A stretch of 19,452 nucleotides of DNA, from positions 1-19,452 of the forward strand of contig JAKMCZ010000178.1 of the NCBI GenBank assembly GCA_022428185.1, in the 5' to 3' direction. How positions within the stretch are numbered: position 1 is the stretch's first letter; every line of letters starts with the position of its first letter. The notes under the pieces are model-generated. The model did no database searches, had not been told where the DNA came from, and saw only the letters and a list, made by a program, of their open reading frames with translations. Of the stretch, positions 14,641-19,452 are shown in pieces. A program made the position numbers and the translations under genes. Origin of the DNA: Alphaproteobacteria bacterium. GTDB taxonomy: Bacteria > Pseudomonadota > Alphaproteobacteria > RS24.

Positions 14641-14673
14641 TTGACTGGCAAAACCCTGATTGTTTTGTTAGCT
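14641..14673 (+). promoter_or_regulatory. Orphan promoter-like sequence with GC-rich discriminator
   Basis: TTGACT at 14641-14646 is followed by TTGTTA (14665-14670, 18 nt away) or TTAGCT (14668-14673) as possible -10 boxes, and then by a GC-rich stretch, TTCCGCCCGC. That resembles stringently controlled promoters of ribosomal genes. Downstream is a small hairpin, CGCTCT-TTG-AGAGCG (14680-14694), and then no plus-strand gene: only the 3' end of the TauE-like gene on the other strand. It could drive a small RNA or antisense transcript, or be a relic. Confidence 0.35.
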
Positions 14674-14730
14674 TCCGCCCGCTCTTTGAGAGCGAAGAAG
14701 ACACGCCGCCGGTGTGGCTTTCCGCGAGAA

Positions 14731-15480
14731 TTAGAGGCTTATTAAATATATTGCGCGGGCAATCAACACCGCGCCGACGCCCAACATAATGCGCTGCGTC
14801 CAGGTGAAAAAAGTGGCGTCTTGCATGCGGTCGAGCACGCGCTTGCCCAATGTCGTGCCGACAATCGAGGCAATAATGGCAGCGCCCAGCAGCCAAACTG
14901 TAGGCCAGTCATCGGTTGATGCGGAAGCGGCGAGCCCGCCATAAAATATAATTTTTGAGATATGCCCCAGAGCTTGGGCTACCGCTTTGGTTGCCACAAC
15001 CTGATGGCGGGTGAGGGTGACGCGCTGAAAGAAAACATCGAGCAGTGGGCCGCCGACACCGGCCAGTAAATTGGTTGCGACCACCACCGCTCCGGCAAAC
15101 AGGCCGACAGGGCGCTTGCTGACATCGAGCGCCAATTTTTCTGGCAATGCCCAAGCAATATAGGGCAACAGGCCGAGCGCCAGCAGCACGGTGATGCGGT
15201 CGGGCGAGAAGGCGATGAATTCCAAACCGGACATCGCCAGCACATTGCCGATAAACAGCGACGTAACAATCGACCAGTCAACATCGCGCCGATTAAGCCA
15301 AGCGCGATAGCCGTTAGAGGTCAGTTGGATAAGCCCGTGCAGCACCATGGCCGACGCAACGGGCAAAATGCTAGCCAGCACCCCCATCAAGATAAGCCCA
15401 CCCAGCATGCCAAATATGGACGACAAAAAAGCCGTCGCCAGAGTGGCCGTTAAGATGATGGCGATGATGATGGCGCTCAT
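14731..15480 (-). CDS. TauE/SafE family membrane transporter
   Basis: This 249-residue, very hydrophobic protein with about seven to eight membrane segments has the TauE/SafE (DUF81) pattern of two related halves: FLSSIFGMLGGLILMGVL near the N-terminus and NLLAGVGGPLLDVFF in the middle, each with a Gly-rich membrane turn. Family members export sulfite, sulfonates or other organic anions; the substrate here cannot be told. It starts only 15 nt after the hisG stop, so it is very likely the last gene of the hisS-hisZ-hisG transcript, although no link to histidine synthesis is known to me. The ribosome binding site is weak. No obvious terminator lies just beyond its stop. Confidence 0.88.
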   Translation of the reverse strand: MSAIIIAIILTATLATAFLSSIFGMLGGLILMGVLASILPVASAMVLHGLIQLTSNGYRAWLNRRDVDWSIVTSLFIGNVLAMSGLEFIAFSPDRITVLLALGLLPYIAWALPEKLALDVSKRPVGLFAGAVVVATNLLAGVGGPLLDVFFQRVTLTRHQVVATKAVAQALGHISKIIFYGGLAASASTDDWPTVWLLGAAIIASIVGTTLGKRVLDRMQDATFFTWTQRIMLGVGAVLIARAIYLISL

Positions 15481-15495
15481 GAGCTTGTGCCGTCG

Positions 15496-16458
15496 CTAGC
15501 CCAGTGCGCCGCTCAACCGCTCGAAAGCGCGGTTATTGTCGGGCGCAAAAATAAATTTCGGGGTATCGGCAATAACCGCAATCCCACGTTGGCCGAGCGC
15601 ATTGCGTAAATCACCGAAATCGGAGCGCGGCACGACCAAAGAGCAGCTATAAGCGCCGCCGCTGGGGGTGACCGAATGGATCAGCGCGGCATCTAAATCG
15701 AGCAATTGCTCGGGTGGGGCGGGGGCGGTGAAAGCCAATTGCATCATTTGCTCGCCCGCCTGCATGGCAGAGATTTGCGCCAAAATGCGCTTGGCGGCAG
15801 TGCGCGCTTGTGGCGACCAATCGGCTTTTAATGCGGCGGCAAGATTGGCTTGGCTTTTCAAAATCACGCCGTCTTCGGGGACGCGCAAATCATTGGCAGT
15901 CAGTGTCGCGCCGGTCGAGGTGATATCGACAATCGCTTCGGCTGCGCCGGAATTGGGCGCGGCTTCGGTGGCGCCGAAACTGGCAACCAATTCGAAATCG
16001 GCAACGCTGTGGCGGGCAAAAAAATCGGCAGTTAAATTTGTATATTTGGTGGCAACCCGCAAGCGTCGCCCGTGGCGGGTGCGAAATTCGGCGGCAACAT
16101 CGGCCAGATCAAACATGGTGGTGACATCAACCCAGCCATTGGGAATGGCGACCACCACATCGGCATGGCCGAAACCAAGCGGCAAGCAAAGCTGCACAGC
16201 GCTTTCCATATCGGGGATTTCTTCACGCAGTAAATCCTCACCGGTAATGCCCATATGCAATGAGCCTTCAGCCAGTCGCGCGGCAATATCACCGGCTGAA
16301 ACATAATCGACTTGAACGTCCGGCAGTCCGGGCAGACTGCCGCGATAGCCACGCGCACCATCGCGCTTTAAGGCTAGTCCGGCTTTGGCAAAAATTTCCG
16401 CCGAGGCCTCTTCGAGCCGACCTTTGGAGGGAATGGCGAGAATAAGCTGGCTCATCAT
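15496..16458 (-). CDS. hisG: ATP phosphoribosyltransferase catalytic subunit
   Basis: HisG joins ATP and PRPP in the first step of histidine synthesis. Visible motifs are LAIPSKGRL (7-15), DYVSAGDIAARL (51-62), MGITGEDL (69-76) and the PRPP-binding loop IVDITSTGATL (176-186). At 320 residues it is longer than the roughly 210-230 residue short form that needs HisZ, with an extra C-terminal region (about 205-320) that is not an obvious classical HisG regulatory domain. The upstream hisZ gene overlaps it by 4 nt (ATGA), so the two are coupled and should form one complex. GAGG lies 4 nt before the first ATG and 7 nt before a second ATG at 16455, so the second may be the real start. Confidence 0.96.
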   Translation of the reverse strand: MMSQLILAIPSKGRLEEASAEIFAKAGLALKRDGARGYRGSLPGLPDVQVDYVSAGDIAARLAEGSLHMGITGEDLLREEIPDMESAVQLCLPLGFGHADVVVAIPNGWVDVTTMFDLADVAAEFRTRHGRRLRVATKYTNLTADFFARHSVADFELVASFGATEAAPNSGAAEAIVDITSTGATLTANDLRVPEDGVILKSQANLAAALKADWSPQARTAAKRILAQISAMQAGEQMMQLAFTAPAPPEQLLDLDAALIHSVTPSGGAYSCSLVVPRSDFGDLRNALGQRGIAVIADTPKFIFAPDNNRAFERLSGALG

Positions 16459-17687
16459 TGCACCTCGACTGCGCGCGTCAGTCGCTCAAGTGAAATAGCG
16501 CCACCGACGGCGGGCAGGGGGGTGTCGGCACCGAGGCTTTTGAGCAAATCGTCATAGCGGCCACCTGCGGCAATCGGGCGGTCAATGCCTTGCGCGTATA
16601 TCTCAAACGACAGACCGGTATAATAGGCCATGCCGCGACCAAAGCCAGTCTGGACGCTATCAGCCATATCGAGAAGGCGCGGGTCAATGGTCTGGCGCAG
16701 GGCGTCCATATTGTCGAGATAGGCGATGAGGTCGTTTACCGCCTTCTCCAGTGCCGGCTTGTCGGCGGCTTCTTCCTGTTTTTGGTTGAGATGCGAGTTA
16801 ATCTCTGCGCCGCTTCGTCCGGCAATCACGACATCATCATCGACCGGCGATGCCTTGACCGATTTTTGTTCAAGCCCGTTAAGGGCGATATCGCGAAAAT
16901 CATCGGCATTGGCGGCGGCGATATGACAACGCTTCAAACGCGCCGTCGCGCGCGGCGACAGCGAAAGCGCGTCAATATAGCCGGTGGCGGGGCGCGGGTC
17001 GGTGAAATTCAGTTTGAAGTTCGACAGTCCGGCCTCTTTCAGCCTATCAATAATTGTGGTGAGCACCGCTAAATCATCGTCCAAGTCGCCCGTGCCGCCG
17101 ATAATTTCCAAGCCTAATTGGGTGAATTCTTCCGGTTGACCGCTGCCGCGCGGTTGATAACGAAACGCTGTGCCTTGATAGCAATAGCGCGCCTCACCGC
17201 GGGTGTTGGCTTTACCCGAGGCGATATGCGCCAAAGCGGTGGGAATGGTCAGGTCAGGGCGCAAACAAAGCTGCTCGCCGCCCGGATCGGTGAAGGTGAA
17301 GAGCCGCCGCTGCATTTCCGGCCCCATGCGGTCGATAAACGGCGCAGCCGGCTGCAATATGGGCAGTGAGAGGCGGCTAAAACCGGCCTCCTCCAGCCGC
17401 GTCAGCGCGTCGGTCGCCGGTTCGGGTGTGCGGGCATAGGGTTTGGGGCGCGCTTGCAATTGATAGCCGCCAAACACCGCATCGGCGACATCGAGCCCGC
17501 GTTCGGCGCATATTTTGGCTAAAATGAAATGGCTGCGGGCAGGAAACCCCTGTTTTCGATAATTTGACACCGAAGATGCGCCGATTTCCAGCATATCAGC
17601 GACTATATTAGTGCCGCCAAGCGCGTCAATGACATCGCTCGCCGATGATAATCGGGTCGCTAAGGGCTTTTGTTGCGCTTCTTCCAT
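16455..17687 (-). CDS. hisZ: HisZ (ATP phosphoribosyltransferase regulatory subunit) with N-terminal HTH domain
   Basis: The C-terminal part (about residues 85-410) is HisZ, a histidyl-tRNA synthetase paralogue that does not charge tRNA but binds HisG and confers histidine feedback. LPILQPAAPFIDRMG, LCLRPDLTIP (140-149), RYCYQGTAFRYQ, the HisRS-like GRGMAYYTGLSFE and AAGGRYDDLL are visible. Residues about 15-75 form an additional Cro/CI-like helix-turn-helix: DVIDALGGTNIVADMLEIG followed by the likely recognition helix SSVSNYRKQG and then an ILAKICAERGL helix. The frame is continuous and there is no ATG between Met32 and Met121, so the fusion looks genuine. The gene is preceded by its own promoter-like boxes and a palindrome and overlaps hisG by 4 nt. 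HisZ identity is firm; DNA binding and autoregulation are inferred. Confidence 0.93.
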   Translation of the reverse strand: MEEAQQKPLATRLSSASDVIDALGGTNIVADMLEIGASSVSNYRKQGFPARSHFILAKICAERGLDVADAVFGGYQLQARPKPYARTPEPATDALTRLEEAGFSRLSLPILQPAAPFIDRMGPEMQRRLFTFTDPGGEQLCLRPDLTIPTALAHIASGKANTRGEARYCYQGTAFRYQPRGSGQPEEFTQLGLEIIGGTGDLDDDLAVLTTIIDRLKEAGLSNFKLNFTDPRPATGYIDALSLSPRATARLKRCHIAAANADDFRDIALNGLEQKSVKASPVDDDVVIAGRSGAEINSHLNQKQEEAADKPALEKAVNDLIAYLDNMDALRQTIDPRLLDMADSVQTGFGRGMAYYTGLSFEIYAQGIDRPIAAGGRYDDLLKSLGADTPLPAVGGAISLERLTRAVEVQ

Positions 17688-17692
17688 AGCCT

Positions 17693-17721
17693 GTTCTAGC
17701 CCGGATTGACTTCAAAGTCAA
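17693..17721 (-). promoter_or_regulatory. Predicted sigma-70 promoter of hisZ-hisG-tauE-like
   Basis: On the minus strand TTGACT (17721-17716), a 17-nt spacer, and TAGAAC (17698-17693) make a reasonable housekeeping promoter. The predicted start falls within a base or two of the hisZ ATG at 17687, which would make the message leaderless or nearly so. Readthrough from hisS would give a leadered alternative. Confidence 0.5.
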
Positions 17722-17737
17722 TGAAAATGAAGTTAAT
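17705..17737. promoter_or_regulatory. Palindromic operator candidate upstream of hisZ
   Basis: ATTGACTT-CA-AAGTCAAT (17705-17722) is a perfect palindrome with 8-bp arms. A third copy of the half-site with one change, AAGTTAAT, lies at 17730-17737, 15 bp from the right arm. The palindrome covers the -35 box and half of the spacer of the predicted hisZ promoter, the position expected for a repressor site. A Cro/CI-like domain, as found at the N-terminus of the adjacent HisZ, typically binds such a site as a dimer. Confidence 0.6.
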
Positions 17738-17807
17738 CTAATAAAATTTAATAATTATGAATTTCATTTTTCAAAAATATAAGACTCTAATTCCAATAAT
17801 TCATATT

Positions 17808-19316
17808 TCATGAAATAATTTTCTTGATTTCGGCTACTAAATCAGCTTTGGCGACTTGCTTTTGCGCGTGTTCGGAGGCGCGCCACTCAGCATTGTCATC
17901 AATTTCCGCCGATTTTTCTGCGCCCAACCGTAAATCCTTCAGCGTCACCTCGCCTTTGGCGCGCTCGTCTTCGCCTTCAATCACCACCAGCCTTGCGCCG
18001 CGCGCATCGGCATAGCGCAACTGCGCCTTCATCGCGCTGTCGCCCATGTAAAGTTCGGCGCGAATACCCTCGGCTCGCAAATCACCGACCAATGCCATAA
18101 GGTCGGTGCGCGTGTCCTTATCCATCACGGTGACAACCACCAGCGGGTCGGCTGCGCCCGCATCGCCCTTGCCGAGCAGGGTGAGGGCCGCAGCCAATCG
18201 CGACACACCGATGGAAATGCCGGTGGCCGGAATTTCGATGCCTTTGAAGCGTTTGACCAAATCATCATAGCGTCCGCCGCCGCCGACCGAGCCGAAGCGC
18301 GCCAGTTCGCCGCTGTCATCTTCGGCTTCGAAGGTCAGCTCAATCTCGTAAACCGGGCCGGTATAATAGCCGAGGCCGCGCACAATGGACGGGTCGATCT
18401 TCAGTCGGTCGGTCTGATAGCCAAGCTTGGTGAATATTGCCGCCATTTCGACCAACTCATCGAGCCCTTGTTTGCCGCTTTGTGTGCCTTGCACCAATGC
18501 TGCCATGCGCTTCAGCACGTCGGTGCGATTGTCAGCGCTGATGGTTACCATTTGCGCCACTTTGTCGATTTGCACTTCATCAAGGCCCGCCCCTTTGGTG
18601 AAGTCGCCGCTTTCATCTTTACGGCCTTCGCCCAGCAGTGCTTTGACGCCGTCCAATCCGAGCCGGTCATATTTATCCATAGCGCGCAAAATCGTCAGGC
18701 GTCGGCTCTCATAATCATCAGCCGCCAAATCAAGGCCGACGGCCTCGAGCAGCCCGTCCATAATTTTGCGATTATTGATACGCACCACATAATCGCCGCG
18801 TTGAATACCCAAAGCCTCCATGCAATCGGCGGCCATCATGCAAATTTCGGCGTCGGCTGCTTGGTTGCCCGCGCCGACCGTGTCGGCATCGATTTGCATG
18901 AATTGGCGATAGCGTCCGGGGCCGGGCTTTTCATTGCGCCACACCGTCCCGAATTGATACCGCCGCAGCGGTTTGGGCAGGCGGTCATAATGTTCCGCGA
19001 CATGGCGCGCCAGCGGCGCGGTCAAATCATAGCGCAGGCTCATCCATTGCCCGTCATCATCTTCCAGCGCGAACACACCTTCATTGGGGCGGTCATCATC
19101 GGGCAAAAACTTGCCCAGCGCGTCGGCATATTCAAACGCCGATGTATCGAGCGCCTCAAAGCCGAAGGATTCATAAACTTTTGAAATCGTGTCCAGCATA
19201 TGGTTTTGCAGGCGCAGTTCGGCACCCGCCATATCGCGAAAACCACGCGGCGTGCGCGCCTTTGGTTTGAAAATCTTTTGCTTTTTTGCTTTGCGCTTTG
19301 ACGGCTGGTCACTCAT
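17808..19316 (-). CDS. hisS: Histidyl-tRNA synthetase, alphaproteobacterial type
   Basis: HisS charges tRNA-His. The 502-residue class II synthetase shows ARTPRGFRD (20-28), motif 2 as TVWRNEKPGPGRYRQFMQID (124-143), the histidine motifs RGLGYYTG (313-320) and GGGGRYDDL (345-353), and a C-terminal anticodon-binding domain from about 393. The motif 2 loop (RNEKPGPGRYRQFMQ) matches my memory of the alphaproteobacterial branch, whose enzymes accept tRNA-His without the extra G-1 nucleotide. The basic Lys-rich N-terminus (residues 6-20) is an extension relative to E. coli. hisZ, its paralogue, follows after a 120-nt AT-rich spacer. The putative ScfR regulator gene ends 23 nt upstream, so hisS may share its transcript. 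No clear ribosome binding site is seen. Confidence 0.97.
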   Translation of the reverse strand: MSDQPSKRKAKKQKIFKPKARTPRGFRDMAGAELRLQNHMLDTISKVYESFGFEALDTSAFEYADALGKFLPDDDRPNEGVFALEDDDGQWMSLRYDLTAPLARHVAEHYDRLPKPLRRYQFGTVWRNEKPGPGRYRQFMQIDADTVGAGNQAADAEICMMAADCMEALGIQRGDYVVRINNRKIMDGLLEAVGLDLAADDYESRRLTILRAMDKYDRLGLDGVKALLGEGRKDESGDFTKGAGLDEVQIDKVAQMVTISADNRTDVLKRMAALVQGTQSGKQGLDELVEMAAIFTKLGYQTDRLKIDPSIVRGLGYYTGPVYEIELTFEAEDDSGELARFGSVGGGGRYDDLVKRFKGIEIPATGISIGVSRLAAALTLLGKGDAGAADPLVVVTVMDKDTRTDLMALVGDLRAEGIRAELYMGDSAMKAQLRYADARGARLVVIEGEDERAKGEVTLKDLRLGAEKSAEIDDNAEWRASEHAQKQVAKADLVAEIKKIIS

Positions 19317-19339
19317 CGGGTTTTTCTATCGCATGTCGC

Positions 19340-19452
19340 TTAAAAATCAAAGGGGGAAAGGCCGCGCACATGTTCATCGAGCCTAAGGGCGCGATTGACC
19401 GAGGGCGTGGCGCGCTGGTTGCAATCGCGACGCTCGCATAAGCGGCAATTGA
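19340..19452 (-). CDS. C-terminal end of a putative ScfR-type (XRE + IrrE-like + DUF2083) regulator, partial
   Basis: The last 36 codons of a minus-strand gene enter from the right edge and stop at TAA 19342-19340. The visible peptide contains CRLCERRDCNQRATPS, a cysteine cluster (CxxCxxxxC then QRA) that I recognise from the C-terminus of short-chain fatty-acyl-CoA responsive regulators with a DUF2083 tail. The other two minus-strand frames show nothing family-like. Such regulators have an N-terminal Xre-type HTH and an IrrE-like domain, neither inside this window. It ends 23 nt before hisS and is co-directional. The call rests on a short tail only. Confidence 0.6.
   Translation of the reverse strand, partial: NCRLCERRDCNQRATPSVNRALRLDEHVRGLSPFDF

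Noticed and set aside
15668..16306. 212-codon open frame on the plus strand
   Set aside because: Antisense to hisG, which is unmistakable on the other strand.
17723..17807. Terminator after hisS
   Set aside because: Only short AT-only palindromes are present; there is no GC stem with a T tail, so readthrough into hisZ remains possible.
18468..19184. 238-codon open frame on the plus strand
   Set aside because: Antisense to hisS; produced by codon bias of the real gene, with no family features.
1..19452. CRISPR array, tRNA/rRNA genes, insertion sequences or prophage genes
   Set aside because: I found no spaced direct repeats, tRNA-like cloverleaf, transposase or integrase motifs on either strand.

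Overview
The window looks like a chromosomal segment of an alphaproteobacterium with moderate GC content. Three things point there. The histidyl-tRNA synthetase has an alphaproteobacterial-type motif 2 loop. The run HAD hydrolase - ribF - ileS - lspA - DUF3035 lipoprotein - paired M16 peptidases is, as far as I know, a common alphaproteobacterial gene order. The groES-groEL operon carries both a sigma-32-like promoter and a CIRCE operator. I cannot name a genus. I see no phage, transposon, CRISPR, tRNA or rRNA in the window.

Left part (1-11268, minus strand). A long unidirectional run encodes, in transcription order, a class IIA HAD-like phosphatase, RibF (FMN/FAD synthesis), IleS, LspA (signal peptidase II), a small DUF3035 lipoprotein, a catalytic M16 peptidase lipoprotein, a non-catalytic M16 partner, a rhomboid protease, and a CHASE2-adenylate/guanylate cyclase that runs off the left edge. 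LspA matures lipoproteins, and two putative lipoproteins follow it directly. Short gaps and 4-35 nt overlaps suggest co-transcription at least from the HAD gene to the M16 pair. The cyclase has its own weak promoter candidate.

Middle (11269-14730). A divergent SDR oxidoreductase gene (+) is followed by about 425 nt without a convincing protein gene. That stretch holds several hairpins, one a good intrinsic terminator, and then the groE promoter/operator region. groES and groEL (+) follow and end at a strong terminator. Just past it lies a promoter-like stretch with a GC-rich discriminator and no gene in its own orientation.

Right part (14731-19452, minus strand). In transcription order: the last 36 codons of a putative ScfR-type transcription regulator, hisS, an AT-rich 120 nt spacer, hisZ, hisG and a TauE/SafE-type membrane protein. 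The most unusual item is here. The HisZ protein (ATP-phosphoribosyltransferase regulatory subunit, a HisRS paralogue) carries an extra N-terminal Cro/CI-like helix-turn-helix domain. A perfect 18-bp palindrome plus a third half-site lies right in front of its start codon, across a predicted -35 box. Together these suggest a histidine-biosynthesis subunit that may also be its own DNA-binding regulator. The architecture and the palindrome are seen in the sequence; the regulatory role is inference.
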